Shown piece after piece: positions 10,417 through 19,667 of a DNA stretch of 64,000 bases. The number at the start of each line of letters is the position of its first letter. Position 1 is the first letter of the stretch. The stretch is from NCBI RefSeq assembly GCF_001642805.2, contig NZ_CP016948.1, positions 682,001 to 746,000 of the forward strand. The letters are read 5' to 3'. The notes below the pieces were generated by a model. That model searched no databases and had not been told where the DNA came from. It saw nothing but the letters and a program-made list of their open reading frames with translations. The position numbers were made by a program, and so were the translations under genes. The DNA comes from Serratia surfactantfaciens. GTDB lineage: Bacteria > Pseudomonadota > Gammaproteobacteria > Enterobacterales > Enterobacteriaceae.

Positions 10417-11115
10417 TTACGCGCCATGGCGTTGGCGCAGCCCAATAACCAAAATCTCGATATGCTCGCTCAGCACCGCTGCGATCTGCGCGGCTTCACT
10501 TTCACCAATCTCTTGCCAGCCGGCCTGACGACGGATGGTCTCTCGCGCAACGCGGAACGACAGCACCTCGCCGATCAGCGCGTGGGTATGCAGCACCAGG
10601 CGAGTGGCGTGCTCGTCAATGCCGGTCGCGGCAGACAGCAGGCGGCACAGCCGCTCGTGCATCGGCGCGATCACCTGGCTGTGGATCAGCGGGTAAGCGT
10701 CGGTCGGGGCGAGCTGTTCGCGCGACATGATTTTGCTCAGGTTCAGCGTGTGCGGTTGAGTCATCAGCGCGCTGAAGGCCAGCAGTCCGCGTTGCAGCAA
10801 GCGCAGCGCGGCGTCGGGTGTGTGGTGTTCGGGGGCTTCTTGCCCAAAGCGATCGGCTTCTTCGGCCAGCGGGGCGAAGGCCTGCTGGATGAAATCGGCG
10901 AGCGACTGCGCAACGGCCAGATACAGCCCCTCTTTGGAACTGAAGTAATAGGTGATGGCGGCGATGTTCTGGCCGGCGCGCTGAGCGATATCGCGCGTGG
11001 TGGCGCCCTGCAGGCCGTATTCGCCGAACAGTTCGGTCGCCGCGGCGAGCAGCTGCCGGCGCGTTTGCTCGCCGCGCGCCCGGCCGGCGGCCTGATGAGG
11101 TACGGAAGCTGGCAT
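10417..11115 (-). CDS. cecR: TetR-family regulator CecR (YbiH)
   Basis: A 232-residue TetR-family repressor with the DNA-binding helix-turn-helix at about residues 15-65 (GATTRDIAQRAG...AITYYFSSKEGLY). The C-terminal ligand domain resembles CecR of E. coli, which controls ybhFSR and the divergent rhlE. Gene order cecR-ybhG-F-S-R with rhlE divergent is the E. coli arrangement. A perfect inverted repeat 11 bases upstream of its start is the likely autoregulatory operator. Confidence 0.92.
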   Translation of the reverse strand: MPASVPHQAAGRARGEQTRRQLLAAATELFGEYGLQGATTRDIAQRAGQNIAAITYYFSSKEGLYLAVAQSLADFIQQAFAPLAEEADRFGQEAPEHHTPDAALRLLQRGLLAFSALMTQPHTLNLSKIMSREQLAPTDAYPLIHSQVIAPMHERLCRLLSAATGIDEHATRLVLHTHALIGEVLSFRVARETIRRQAGWQEIGESEAAQIAAVLSEHIEILVIGLRQRHGA

Positions 11116-11126
11116 GGGTCACGCTC

Positions 11127-11154
11127 AAAGTTAATCAATCATATGATTAACTTT
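11127..11154. promoter_or_regulatory. Inverted repeat, probable CecR operator
   Basis: A perfect 10-base inverted repeat, AAAGTTAATC and GATTAACTTT, separated by AATCATAT. It lies directly upstream of cecR in the divergent cecR-rhlE control region, where a TetR-family dimer would bind to repress both directions. Function is inferred from symmetry and position. Confidence 0.7.
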
Positions 11155-11280
11155 ATGCCAGATTGTCTAAAACGCAACCGCTAACCACAATGAGTTATGT
11201 GATCGGTCTCAGACAATGCTGAATTTACGGCAGATTGTGCTTTCTACGCGTAAAAGTGCTTTTTATTGCGCGACTTCTGT

Positions 11281-11286
11281 TACAAT
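11281..11286 (+). promoter_or_regulatory. Probable rhlE -10 element
   Basis: TACAAT, one base from the sigma-70 consensus, 127 bases before the rhlE start. No strong -35 is visible at the optimal distance. Transcription from here would give a leader of roughly 120 bases containing an 8-base complementary pair (11302-11309 with 11362-11369). Confidence 0.45.
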
Positions 11287-11412
11287 CGCCGCCTGGTGCA
11301 CTGCAGTTTGTGCCAATCCCTCGTGGTCATGCTTAATGCCCCGTCTGATCATCCTCCCAGGAAACTGCACCGAACACCGTTAGGTTAGGGGGGATCTGGA
11401 GTTTTTCTCTTT

Positions 11413-12786
11413 ATGTCATTTGAAACCCTCGGCTTAAGTGCTGAAATTGTGCGCGCTGTTGAAGAACAGGGCTATCGCGAACCGACGCCAATTCAGCGTC
11501 AGGCTATCCCTGTCGTGCTGGAAGGTCGTGACCTGATGGCCAGCGCCCAGACCGGCACCGGTAAAACCGCCGGTTTTACCCTGCCGTTGTTGCAGCTGCT
11601 GAGCAAGCATGACCATCCGGTCAAAGGCCGCCGCCCGGTGCGCGCGCTGATCCTGACGCCAACCCGCGAGCTGGCGGCGCAGATCGGCGAAAACGTCGAT
11701 GCCTACAGCAAACACCTGCGCCTGCGTTCGCTGGTGGTGTTTGGCGGCGTGAGCATCAACCCGCAGATGATGAAGCTGCGCGGCGGCGTCGACATCCTGG
11801 TGGCGACGCCGGGCCGTCTGCTGGATCTGGAGCATCAGAACGCGGTTGACCTGTCCAAAATTGAAATTCTGGTGCTGGACGAAGCGGATCGCATGTTGGA
11901 CATGGGCTTTATCCACGACATTCGCCGCGTGCTGGCCAAGCTGCCGGCCAAGCGCCAGAACCTGCTGTTCTCCGCGACCTTCTCCGACGACATCAAGGCG
12001 CTGGCCAACAAGCTGCTGCACAACCCGGCTTCGGTGGAAGTGGCGCGCCGCAACACCGCGTCCGAGCAGATCGAGCAGAGCGTGCATTTCGTCGACAAGA
12101 AGCGTAAGCGGGAACTGCTGTCGCAGATGATCGGCGAAGGCGATTGGAAACAGGTGCTGGTGTTCACCCGCACCAAGCACGGCGCCAACCACCTGGCGGA
12201 ACAGCTGAACAAAGACGGCATCACCGCCGCGGCGATCCACGGCAACAAGAGCCAGGGTGCCCGTACCCGCGCGCTCGCCGACTTCAAAGACGGCCGCATT
12301 CGCGTGCTGGTAGCGACCGACATCGCGGCGCGCGGTCTGGATATCGACCAGCTGCCGCATGTGGTGAACTACGAGCTGCCTAACGTGCCGGAAGACTACG
12401 TACACCGCATTGGCCGCACCGGCCGCGCGGAGCGTACAGGTGAAGCTATCTCGCTGGTGTGCGTGGATGAACACAAACTGCTGCGCGACATCGAACGTCT
12501 GCTGAAGCGTGAAATTCCACGTATCGCGCTGCCGGGTTACGATCCGGATCCGACCATCAAGGCCGAGCCGATCATCAACGGCCGTCAGGGTGGCGGGCGC
12601 GGTGCACCGCGCGGCAACGGCGGCGGCCAGCGTTCCGGTAACGGCGGCGGTCAGCGCAGTGGCAACGGTAACGGAGGCCAGCGTGAAAACCGTGGCAACG
12701 GTAACGCCCGCCCGCAGGGTGATGGCCAGCGTCGTTCCGGCGCGCCATCTTCGCGCCGCCCGCGCAGCCGCAAACCGGCCGAATAA
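11413..12786 (+). CDS. rhlE: ATP-dependent RNA helicase RhlE
   Basis: A 457-residue DEAD-box helicase. Visible motifs are the Q motif ([11 protein letters not shown]), [31 protein letters not shown], and the C-terminal ARGLDI and HRIGRTGRA. Beyond residue about 375 the tail is low-complexity, rich in Gly, Arg, Asn and Gln, as in other RhlE proteins where it binds RNA. E. coli RhlE acts in ribosome assembly and RNA remodelling. It is divergent from cecR and followed by a terminator. Confidence 0.96.
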   Translation: MSFETLGLSAEIVRAVEEQGYREPTPIQRQAIPVVLEGRDLMASAQTGTGKTAGFTLPLLQLLSKHDHPVKGRRPVRALILTPTRELAAQIGENVDAYSKHLRLRSLVVFGGVSINPQMMKLRGGVDILVATPGRLLDLEHQNAVDLSKIEILVLDEADRMLDMGFIHDIRRVLAKLPAKRQNLLFSATFSDDIKALANKLLHNPASVEVARRNTASEQIEQSVHFVDKKRKRELLSQMIGEGDWKQVLVFTRTKHGANHLAEQLNKDGITAAAIHGNKSQGARTRALADFKDGRIRVLVATDIAARGLDIDQLPHVVNYELPNVPEDYVHRIGRTGRAERTGEAISLVCVDEHKLLRDIERLLKREIPRIALPGYDPDPTIKAEPIINGRQGGGRGAPRGNGGGQRSGNGGGQRSGNGNGGQRENRGNGNARPQGDGQRRSGAPSSRRPRSRKPAE

Positions 12787-12805
12787 GCCTGATTGCTCAA
12801 AGAGT

Positions 12806-12834
12806 AAGCCGCCGATACGGGCGGCTTTTTTTTT
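12806..12834 (+). terminator. rhlE terminator
   Basis: AAGCCGCC and GGGCGGCTT form a GC stem around a short GATAC loop, followed by a run of nine T. A classical rho-independent terminator 20 bases after the rhlE stop. Confidence 0.93.
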
Positions 12835-12899
12835 GCCTGGCGGAACGGCATTTTCGTACTAGGCTGGACGGTGGCTAAACCTAATTCCAGGAGACGGAG

Positions 12900-13859
12900 A
12901 TGAAATTGAAGTGCGCAATTCTCGATGATTACCAACAGGTGGCGCTCAAAATGGCGGACTGGTCGGCGCTGGCCGATCGGGTGGAGGTGTCGGCCATCAG
13001 CTCGCACTTTACCGATGAAGCGGAGCTGGCGGTGCATCTGCAGGAGTGCGACATTCTGGTCATCATGCGCGAGCGCACGCCGATGACCGCCTCGCTGTTG
13101 GCGCGGTTGCCGAAGCTGAAGCTGCTGATCACTTCCGGCATGCGCAACGCCTCTATCGATCTGGCCGCCGCCGCCGAGCGGGGCGTGGTGGTGTGCGGCA
13201 CCGCCAGCGGGTCGGCCGCGCCGATGGAGCTGACCTGGGCGCTGCTGCTCGGGCTGGCGAAGCATATCGTGCCGGAAAGCGTCGGGCTGCGGAACAACGG
13301 CCCGTGGCAGCTGGGCTTAGGCGTCACGCTGCAAGGAAAAACGCTGGGGCTGCTGGGGCTGGGCAAGATCGGCGGCCAGATGGCCAGGGTAGCGCAGGCG
13401 TTTGGCATGCGGGTGCTGGCCTGGAGCCAGAACCTGACGGCGGAGCGGGCGGCGCAAGAGGGTGTCCTGCTGGCGCCGTCCAAACGGGCGCTGTTCGAAC
13501 AGAGCGACTTTGTCTCCATTCACCTGGTGCTGAGCGATCGCAGCCGCGGGTTGGTGGGGCGTGATGAATTGGCGGCGATGAAACCCACCGCCTACCTGAT
13601 CAACACCTCGCGTGCGGGTATCGTCGATCAGGCGGCACTGGCGGACGCCCTGCAACAGCGGAAGATCGCCGGCGCCGGGCTGGACGTGTTCGAGACGGAG
13701 CCGTTGCCGGCCGACGACGTGTTTCGCCAGCTGCCCAACGTGCTGGCGACGCCGCATGTGGGTTACGTGGCGGACGACAACTACCGCGCCTACTTCACCG
13801 AGGCGGTCGAGGATATCGCGGCGTTCCTCGCCGGCCAACCGATCCGCCGGCTGGGCTGA
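12900..13859 (+). CDS. D-2-hydroxyacid dehydrogenase family protein
   Basis: A 319-residue NAD(P)-dependent oxidoreductase. The Rossmann segment GLLGLGKIGGQMA lies at about residues 147-160. Catalytic Arg, Glu and His are provided by INTSRAGIVD, LDVFETEPLP and ATPHVGYV. The family reduces 2-keto acids or oxidises D-2-hydroxyacids. The substrate cannot be told from the sequence. GGAGACGGAG precedes ATG 12900. It stands alone between two terminators. Confidence 0.88.
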   Translation: MKLKCAILDDYQQVALKMADWSALADRVEVSAISSHFTDEAELAVHLQECDILVIMRERTPMTASLLARLPKLKLLITSGMRNASIDLAAAAERGVVVCGTASGSAAPMELTWALLLGLAKHIVPESVGLRNNGPWQLGLGVTLQGKTLGLLGLGKIGGQMARVAQAFGMRVLAWSQNLTAERAAQEGVLLAPSKRALFEQSDFVSIHLVLSDRSRGLVGRDELAAMKPTAYLINTSRAGIVDQAALADALQQRKIAGAGLDVFETEPLPADDVFRQLPNVLATPHVGYVADDNYRAYFTEAVEDIAAFLAGQPIRRLG

Positions 13860-13903
13860 CGGCATTTTTAATGCCCGCTGAGGCTTGTCTGGCGCGGGCA
13901 TTC

Positions 13904-13929
13904 ACCCGTATCATTGCGGGTCTTTTTTT
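13904..13929 (+). terminator. Terminator after the hydroxyacid dehydrogenase
   Basis: ACCCG pairs with CGGGT across an 8-base loop and is followed by C and seven T. A longer AATGCCCGC/GCGGGCATT hairpin lies just upstream (about 13869-13902). Both precede dusC by under 80 bases. Confidence 0.7.
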
Positions 13930-13943
13930 AGCTGGGATTGGTC

Positions 13944-14876
13944 ATGCGCGTATTATTGGCTCCGATGGAGGGCGTTCTCGATTCTTTGGTGCGTGAGTTA
14001 CTCACTGAAGTGAACGACTACGATCTGTGCATCACCGAATTTTTGCGCGTGGTCGATCAGCTGCTGCCGGCCAAGTCATTCTACCGGCTGTGCCCGGAGC
14101 TGCGTCATGCCAGCCGCACGCCGTCGGGTACACAGGTGCGCGTACAGCTGCTGGGGCAGTACCCGCAGTGGCTGGCGGAGAACGCCGCGCGTGCAGTGGA
14201 ACTGGGCTCTTACGGCGTCGATCTCAACTGCGGCTGCCCGTCCAAGCTGGTGAACGGCAGCGGCGGCGGGGCGACGCTGCTCAAAGATCCGGAACTGATC
14301 TACCAGGGCGCCAAAGCGATGCGCGCGGCGGTGCCGGCCCATCTGCCGGTCACGGTGAAGGTGCGTCTGGGCTGGGACTCTTCGAACCGCAGTTTTGAAA
14401 TCGCCGATGCGGTGCAGCAGGCGGGCGCCAGCGAGCTGACGGTGCACGGCCGCACCAAAGAGGATGGTTACAAGGCGGATCGCATCAACTGGGCGGCGAT
14501 CGGCGAGATCCGTCAGCGGCTCAGCATCCCGGTTGTCGCCAACGGCGAGATCTGGGATTACCAGAGCGCGCAGGATTGTCTGCAGGCGACCGGCTGTGAT
14601 GCCATCATGCTGGGGCGCGGCGCGCTCAACGTGCCGAACCTGAGCCGGGTGGTGAAGTATAACGAGCCGCGCATGCCCTGGCCGCAGGTGGTCGAACTGT
14701 TGCAAAAATATGTCCATCTGGAAAAGCAGGGTGACACCGGTCTCTACCACGTGGCGCGCATCAAACAGTGGCTGGGGTATTTGCGTAAAGAATATGACGA
14801 AGCCACCGAACTGTTCAGCGAAATACGTGCGCTGACGACATCCGGGGATATTGCGCGAGTCATCTGCCGCAGCTAA
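13944..14876 (+). CDS. dusC: tRNA-dihydrouridine(16) synthase DusC
   Basis: A 310-residue FMN enzyme that reduces U16 in the tRNA D-loop with [25 protein letters not shown] at the N-terminus is the DusC form of the family opening. The catalytic cysteine sits in LNCGCPSKL, and the [10 protein letters not shown] and VANGEIWD segments contact FMN. ATG 13944 is preferred over an in-frame TTG two codons earlier because it matches E. coli DusC. Confidence 0.96.
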   Translation: MRVLLAPMEGVLDSLVRELLTEVNDYDLCITEFLRVVDQLLPAKSFYRLCPELRHASRTPSGTQVRVQLLGQYPQWLAENAARAVELGSYGVDLNCGCPSKLVNGSGGGATLLKDPELIYQGAKAMRAAVPAHLPVTVKVRLGWDSSNRSFEIADAVQQAGASELTVHGRTKEDGYKADRINWAAIGEIRQRLSIPVVANGEIWDYQSAQDCLQATGCDAIMLGRGALNVPNLSRVVKYNEPRMPWPQVVELLQKYVHLEKQGDTGLYHVARIKQWLGYLRKEYDEATELFSEIRALTTSGDIARVICRS

Positions 14877-14905
14877 AAATAAACCCGCACACGGCGGGTT
14901 TATTT
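14877..14905. terminator. dusC terminator, bidirectional
   Basis: A 12-base perfect inverted repeat AAATAAACCCGC/GCGGGTTTATTT around a 5-base loop, with A and T on either flank. It serves dusC and the convergent small gene at 14919. Confidence 0.85.
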
Positions 14906-14918
14906 AAAATCGGCATTA

Positions 14919-15185
14919 TCAGGCGGCTTTATCTAGGCGGTTTAATTCTATCTCAATATCCTGAATGGTTTTTTCCAGCCCTTCCAGGCAGGCGCCCTGT
15001 TTATTCAACAGGTCGTTGATGGCTTCGGCGAATGCCTTATTTTTGCATTCCCCCTGATCGAAGGCCAGCCAGTGTGCGGAGAGCGTCTCGGTATTCGACT
15101 GCGCATAGTGGCGCATTTCCTTCAGCTGGGAAGCGACGTTACGTAAATTATCCAGCTGCGCCTGTGCGTTTGCATTGTTGCTCAT
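14919..15185 (-). CDS. Small WXG100-like helical protein of unknown function
   Basis: An 88-residue protein that I do not recognise as a named gene. It has no signal peptide and is predicted almost entirely helical: a first amphipathic helix (about residues 8-34), a turn with Trp39 (HWLAF) and a second helix (about 50-86). Size, central Trp and two-helix layout resemble WXG100/ESAT-6 proteins, but the strict W-x-G is W-L-A here. Two cysteines (47 and near 63) are present. It has a good ribosome site (AAGGAGAAATT) and a 246-base AT-rich upstream region. Monocistronic. Confidence 0.7.
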   Translation of the reverse strand: MSNNANAQAQLDNLRNVASQLKEMRHYAQSNTETLSAHWLAFDQGECKNKAFAEAINDLLNKQGACLEGLEKTIQDIEIELNRLDKAA

Positions 15186-15431
15186 GAATTTCTCCTTGAG
15201 TTGGCCGTTAAATAATTTCGACTGCGGGATTAAGCTTACCCCATCTAAATAAAAATATCACCCTTGGTGGCCCTGGTGGTTATTTTTTAATGGACGAGAT
15301 AATATTTATTTCTCGGTTGAACAAGGACTTGGGTGTAATTGTAAAAATAGATAAATACGGTTTTTTTGTCGGTTATTTCCGGCCATTCCATGCGGAATGA
15401 CCGTTATTCTAACGCTTAAGAGTGATGCTTA

Positions 15432-16478
15432 TTATGCCGCATCCGCCAGCATAAACATGCCGTAGGGGTGTATTTCCAGATAATAGTGCTCGCCGACGTT
15501 GGGCTGCAGGCGAGTGGCGTTAACCTGCAGCAAAATCTGCTGCCCATGCCACGCCACCGTGACTTCATACTGCGGCCCCATGTAGGCGACATGCTGGATC
15601 ACGCAGCGCTGGTTTTCCTCGCCGTGCTCGCTCAGCGTGATCGCTTCCGGCCGCACACCCACCGTGCCGGCGCCCTCGGCGGCAAAGTGCGCGGGGCGCG
15701 GCAGGCGATAGCCGCTGATATCGACATGATCGGCGCCGAAGCTGGCCGGGAACAGGTTGGCGTCCCCCATAAAGCTCGCCATAAAGCGCGACGCGGGCTG
15801 CCGATAGAGATCCTGCGGCGAACCGATCTGCATGATATGCCCCTTGTTCATCACCAGCACGGTGTCTGAGACCGCAAAGGCCTCGCTCTGATCGTGGGTG
15901 ACGTACAGCGACGTGATATCAAACTGCTTCTGCAACTCGCGGATCTTTTCGCGCATGCTGCGGCGCAGGTTGGCGTCGAGGTTGCTCAATGGCTCATCGA
16001 ACAGCAGCACTTTCGGCTTGAGGATCAGCGCACGCGCCAGCGCCACGCGCTGTTGTTGGCCGCCGGAGATCTGATCGACGTAGCGATCGTCGAACCCCGC
16101 CAGATCCACCATCGCCAGCGCTTCCTGCACGCGCGCTTTCACTTCGGCGCGCGGAATGCCGAGCATCTTCAGCCCATAGCCGACGTTTTCCCCCAGCGAC
16201 ATATGCGGGAACAGGGCGTAAGACTGGAACACCATGCAGATATCGCGCTGCTGGATGGAACGATGGGTGACGTCTTCGCCATCGATGAAGATCTGCCCGT
16301 CGCTCGGTTTCTCCAGCCCGGCGACCAGGCGCAAAATGGTGGTCTTGCCGCAGCCGGAAGGGCCGAGCAGCGTCACCATTTGCCCCCGCGGGATGCTGAG
16401 CGTGATGTTATCGATAACCGTGTTGCTGCCGAACCGTTTGGAGACGTTGCGCAGTTCAACAAAATTTTTCTGACTCAT
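15432..16478 (-). CDS. afuC: Hexose-phosphate ABC transporter ATPase AfuC
   Basis: A 348-residue ABC ATPase of the FbpC/PotA class, nearly co-linear with AfuC of pathogenic E. coli. Walker A is GPSGCGKTT, signature SGGQQQR, Walker [12 protein letters not shown], and a C-terminal OB-type domain follows (from about 240). AfuABC was named for ferric uptake, but AfuA of Actinobacillus and related species binds sugar phosphates such as glucose-6-phosphate. ATG 16478 is chosen because GGAG lies 8 bases upstream; a further ATG 12 bases earlier overlaps the afuB stop. Confidence 0.92.
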   Translation of the reverse strand: MSQKNFVELRNVSKRFGSNTVIDNITLSIPRGQMVTLLGPSGCGKTTILRLVAGLEKPSDGQIFIDGEDVTHRSIQQRDICMVFQSYALFPHMSLGENVGYGLKMLGIPRAEVKARVQEALAMVDLAGFDDRYVDQISGGQQQRVALARALILKPKVLLFDEPLSNLDANLRRSMREKIRELQKQFDITSLYVTHDQSEAFAVSDTVLVMNKGHIMQIGSPQDLYRQPASRFMASFMGDANLFPASFGADHVDISGYRLPRPAHFAAEGAGTVGVRPEAITLSEHGEENQRCVIQHVAYMGPQYEVTVAWHGQQILLQVNATRLQPNVGEHYYLEIHPYGMFMLADAA

Positions 16479-16489
16479 AGTGCGCTCCA

Positions 16490-18568
16490 TTACGCCTGGT
16501 TTTTGGCTTTTGAACGGGAGATGCGAGCCTCGCCGATCAGCCAGTCAAAGAGGAAAATAATCGCCAGCATCACCACGATCAGAATTGAACCGTAGGCGAT
16601 CGCTACCCCGTATTCGCCGTCTTCCACGCGGTTGAGGATGTAGGCGGTGGCCACGCGGGTATCGGGCGTCACCAGGAAGACGATGGCGCTGACGGTGGTG
16701 ATGGCGCGCACGAAGCTGTAGATCAGCGCCGACAGGATAGCCGGGCGCAGCAGCGGCAGCAGGATGTGCGTGATGGTGCGCAGCGAGCCGGCGCGCAGGC
16801 TGAGCGAGGCTTCGTCCAGCGATTTGTCTATCTGGCCCAGTCCGGCGATCCCGGCGCGAATCCCCACCGGCACGTTGCGCATCACCATCGAGATAATCAC
16901 GATGGCGGCCGTTCCGGTGAGGTACACCGGCGCGCTGTTGAAGGCGAGAATGTAAGAGACGCCCGCCACGGTGCCCGGCACCGCAAAGCACAGCATGGTG
17001 GTGAACTCGATGGTCTTTTTGCCCCTGAACTGCTGGCGCACCACGATCCAGGCGATCAGCAGGCCGAACGCGGCGGTGATCGGCGCGGCGATCCCGGCGT
17101 ACAGCAGCGTATCGAGCAGCGAAGGCCACGCGCCGTCGCTCATGCCCTGGCCGAACAGCTTGATGAAGTTATCCAGCGTCAGCGTGTAATCCACGCCCCA
17201 GTTGACGGTGAAACTGCCGTAGAAAATGCTGCCGTAGAGCAGGGCGTTAAAGGCTACCCACACTGCCAGCAACGCCATCACGCTCCAGACCAGCGTGACC
17301 GGCAGCGGCTGCACGTCGCCGCGATAGGATTTGCCGGACACGGTGACGTAGGAACGCTTGCCGATCCACAGGTATTGAATGCAGAACACCAGCAGCGAGA
17401 ACAGCAGCAGGAAGGCGCCGAGGGTGCTGGCGGCCTGATAGTCGAGCTGTGAGCCGGTGATGTAGAAATAGATTTGCGTCGCCAGCACGTCGAAGTTGCC
17501 GCCAAGCACCAGCGGGTTGCTGAAGTCGGCCAGCGATTGCACCACCACGATCAGAAACGCGTTGGCCAGCGCCGGTTTCAGCAGCGGCACGAACACGCCG
17601 TTAAAGGTTTGCCAGCGGCTGGCGCGCAGGGTGTAGGAGGCCTCTTCCAGCGAAGGATGAATGGTCTTGATCGCGCCGTCGAGAATCATGAACGCCATCG
17701 GCGTGAACGCCAGCACCTGCGCCAGCCAGATGCCGGTAAAGCCGTACAGCCAGTTGGTGTTGGTCAGGCCGAACCAGGCCACCATCCACTCGGTGACGTA
17801 GCCGGAGCGTCCCATCATCAACGTCACGCCCAGGCCGACGACGAACGGTGGCGTGACGATGGGCAAGATGGAGAAGATGCGGCCGATAATGGCGCTGCGC
17901 TTGGCGATGCGGGTGGTGTAAATCGCCAGCACCAGGCCGAAGAAGGTACAGCCGGCGCCGACCGCGATCGACAGGGCGATGGAGTTGAGGATCACCTGAA
18001 CGATATGCGCCTGCGACAGCACGTTCATAAACGCCAGCGGCGCGAAGGCGCCCGCCTGGTCGGTGAACATCGGAATGAAAATCGCGATGCTCGGCCAAAC
18101 GATGAAGACGCCGATCAGCGCCACGATGGTGACCAGCGCGCCGATAACGAAACGGTCGCCGCCCAGCCATTCGAGGCGGGTCAGCGCCAGCGTCATGATG
18201 GCGCCCAGCGCGATAAACTGCACCAGGGTGGCGTAGCCTAAACCGCGTCCCGCCAGCGTGGCGCTGACGACGATAAAGGCCATGCACAGCAGCGCCCAGC
18301 CGGCGTCGAACGCGTGGCGCCGCCGCCGTTCACCGCCCGCCGCGGCGTGGGGACGCAGCAGCAACAGGCTTGGCAACAGGCACCAAAGCCAGCTGACATT
18401 GCGATTTGACCAGCCGTAGGCCGTGAGGATCTCTTCGCCGGTGGACTCCAGCAGGCCGTAATCCAGGCTCCAGCTCGGCAGCAGGGCGAACGCCAGCCAG
18501 CCAAGCAAGACCCAAAGGGATATCGCATCTCGTTTATTCACGAGATGGAGTGCGTGTGTATGTGACAT
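16490..18568 (-). CDS. afuB: Hexose-phosphate ABC transporter permease AfuB
   Basis: A 692-residue double permease. Two homologous membrane halves each contain a binding-protein-dependent transport loop: [14 protein letters not shown] in the first half and [14 protein letters not shown] in the second. About 12-14 membrane segments are visible. It partners AfuC (11 bases downstream) and AfuA. A strong stem-loop lies between afuA and afuB and probably lowers expression of the permease and ATPase relative to the binding protein. Confidence 0.9.
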   Translation of the reverse strand: MSHTHALHLVNKRDAISLWVLLGWLAFALLPSWSLDYGLLESTGEEILTAYGWSNRNVSWLWCLLPSLLLLRPHAAAGGERRRRHAFDAGWALLCMAFIVVSATLAGRGLGYATLVQFIALGAIMTLALTRLEWLGGDRFVIGALVTIVALIGVFIVWPSIAIFIPMFTDQAGAFAPLAFMNVLSQAHIVQVILNSIALSIAVGAGCTFFGLVLAIYTTRIAKRSAIIGRIFSILPIVTPPFVVGLGVTLMMGRSGYVTEWMVAWFGLTNTNWLYGFTGIWLAQVLAFTPMAFMILDGAIKTIHPSLEEASYTLRASRWQTFNGVFVPLLKPALANAFLIVVVQSLADFSNPLVLGGNFDVLATQIYFYITGSQLDYQAASTLGAFLLLFSLLVFCIQYLWIGKRSYVTVSGKSYRGDVQPLPVTLVWSVMALLAVWVAFNALLYGSIFYGSFTVNWGVDYTLTLDNFIKLFGQGMSDGAWPSLLDTLLYAGIAAPITAAFGLLIAWIVVRQQFRGKKTIEFTTMLCFAVPGTVAGVSYILAFNSAPVYLTGTAAIVIISMVMRNVPVGIRAGIAGLGQIDKSLDEASLSLRAGSLRTITHILLPLLRPAILSALIYSFVRAITTVSAIVFLVTPDTRVATAYILNRVEDGEYGVAIAYGSILIVVMLAIIFLFDWLIGEARISRSKAKNQA

Positions 18569-18587
18569 AAGTTTCCCGGATGTTCAG

Positions 18588-18615
18588 GCCGGGTAAGGTA
18601 TGAGGCTTACCCGGC
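18588..18615 (-). repeat. Intercistronic stem-loop between afuA and afuB
   Basis: A perfect 9-base inverted repeat (GCCGGGTAA / TTACCCGGC) with a 10-base loop, in the 67-base gap between the afuA stop and the afuB start. It has no T-run, so it looks like an mRNA-stabilising or attenuating hairpin, as found after binding-protein genes such as malE, rather than a full terminator. Confidence 0.7.
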
Positions 18616-18635
18616 AACAGGCGCAGAATGTGGGC

Positions 18636-19667
18636 TTATTTACCCATCTTGACTTCGCTGACCCACTTGTTGATCAGCGCCTTGCGGACCTCGGTCGAGC
18701 CGTACTTGTCCATGTCGTAGTTGATCAGCTTCAGATCGTCGAGCTTCAGCGAGTTCGGCGAGGTATCGGCGGTAGTGTTGGTCAGGATCTGATAGGACTT
18801 GCCTTTCTTCCACGCCAGCTCCTGCGCCTCTTTCGACAGCACCCAATCCACGAACAGCTTGGCGTTGTCGAGGTTGCGCGCGCCTTTGAGGATGCTGACG
18901 CCGCCGATTTCGTAGCCGGTGCCTTCACAAGGCGAGATCAGCTCCAGCGGCGCGCCCTGTTCTTTTTCGAGCGAATAGTCATGCAGGAAACCGATGCCGA
19001 TCGCCGTTTCGCCGCGGGCGGCGTTGCGCGCCGGGGCAATGCCGGACTTGGTGTACTGCGAGACGTTGGCGTTCAGCTGCTTCAGGTAATCGAAGGCCTG
19101 ATCGTCTCCCCACAGCTGGGCAAAGGTCGCCAGCGCGGTGTAGGCGGTGCCGGAGCTTTGCGGATCGGCGATTTGAATCTCGCCTTTGTATTCCGGTTTG
19201 GTCAGGTCTTTCCAGCACTTGGGCACCGGCAGGTTTTTCTCTTTCAGGCGCTGGGTATTGACGCCGAAGCCGAGGATGCCGACGTAGACCGCCGAAGAGT
19301 AGTTGCCTTTCAGCTTCGCCGGGTCGCGGAATTGCGTCATCACCTGTTCGAGGTTCGGCGATTTGTACGGCTGCAGCAGCCCCATTTCACCGGCCTGGGA
19401 TTGCGGATCGAGCGTGCCGCCATACCAGACGTCCGCCTGCGGGTTTTTCTTCTCGGCGTCCACTTTCGCCAGCGTGCTGCCGGAGCCGTTGCGGATGAAC
19501 GAGGTTTTCACGTCATATTTCTCGCCGAAGGCTTTGGTTTCCGCTTCGCACATTTCATTGGTGGCGCTGCAGTAGACCACCAGGCGGCCCTTGGCGTGCG
19601 CGGCGCCGCTCAACGTCGCCAGCGCGATGCCGGAAGCTATCAGGGTAGTGACCCACGTTTTTTTCAT
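18636..19667 (-). CDS. afuA: Hexose-phosphate periplasmic binding protein AfuA
   Basis: A 343-residue extracytoplasmic solute-binding protein. The signal peptide runs from MKKTWVTT to the AHA site near residue 26; the mature part begins KGRLVVYC. It has the FbpA-like fold, but AfuA-type proteins bind sugar phosphates rather than iron. ATG 19667 is fixed by the signal peptide and by the 4-base overlap with the MFS gene stop (ATGA); the same frame stays open far upstream but lies inside that gene. Confidence 0.92.
   Translation of the reverse strand: MKKTWVTTLIASGIALATLSGAAHAKGRLVVYCSATNEMCEAETKAFGEKYDVKTSFIRNGSGSTLAKVDAEKKNPQADVWYGGTLDPQSQAGEMGLLQPYKSPNLEQVMTQFRDPAKLKGNYSSAVYVGILGFGVNTQRLKEKNLPVPKCWKDLTKPEYKGEIQIADPQSSGTAYTALATFAQLWGDDQAFDYLKQLNANVSQYTKSGIAPARNAARGETAIGIGFLHDYSLEKEQGAPLELISPCEGTGYEIGGVSILKGARNLDNAKLFVDWVLSKEAQELAWKKGKSYQILTNTTADTSPNSLKLDDLKLINYDMDKYGSTEVRKALINKWVSEVKMGK

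Noticed and set aside
12590..12780. Repetitive GGC/CGT-rich DNA resembling a tandem repeat
   Set aside because: It encodes the Gly/Arg/Asn-rich tail of RhlE, a normal feature of that helicase, so it is not an independent repeat element.
18636..19667. Reading AfuABC as a ferric iron transporter
   Set aside because: The adjacent UhpABC-like genes and the known ligands of AfuA point to sugar phosphates; no Fur box was seen upstream.
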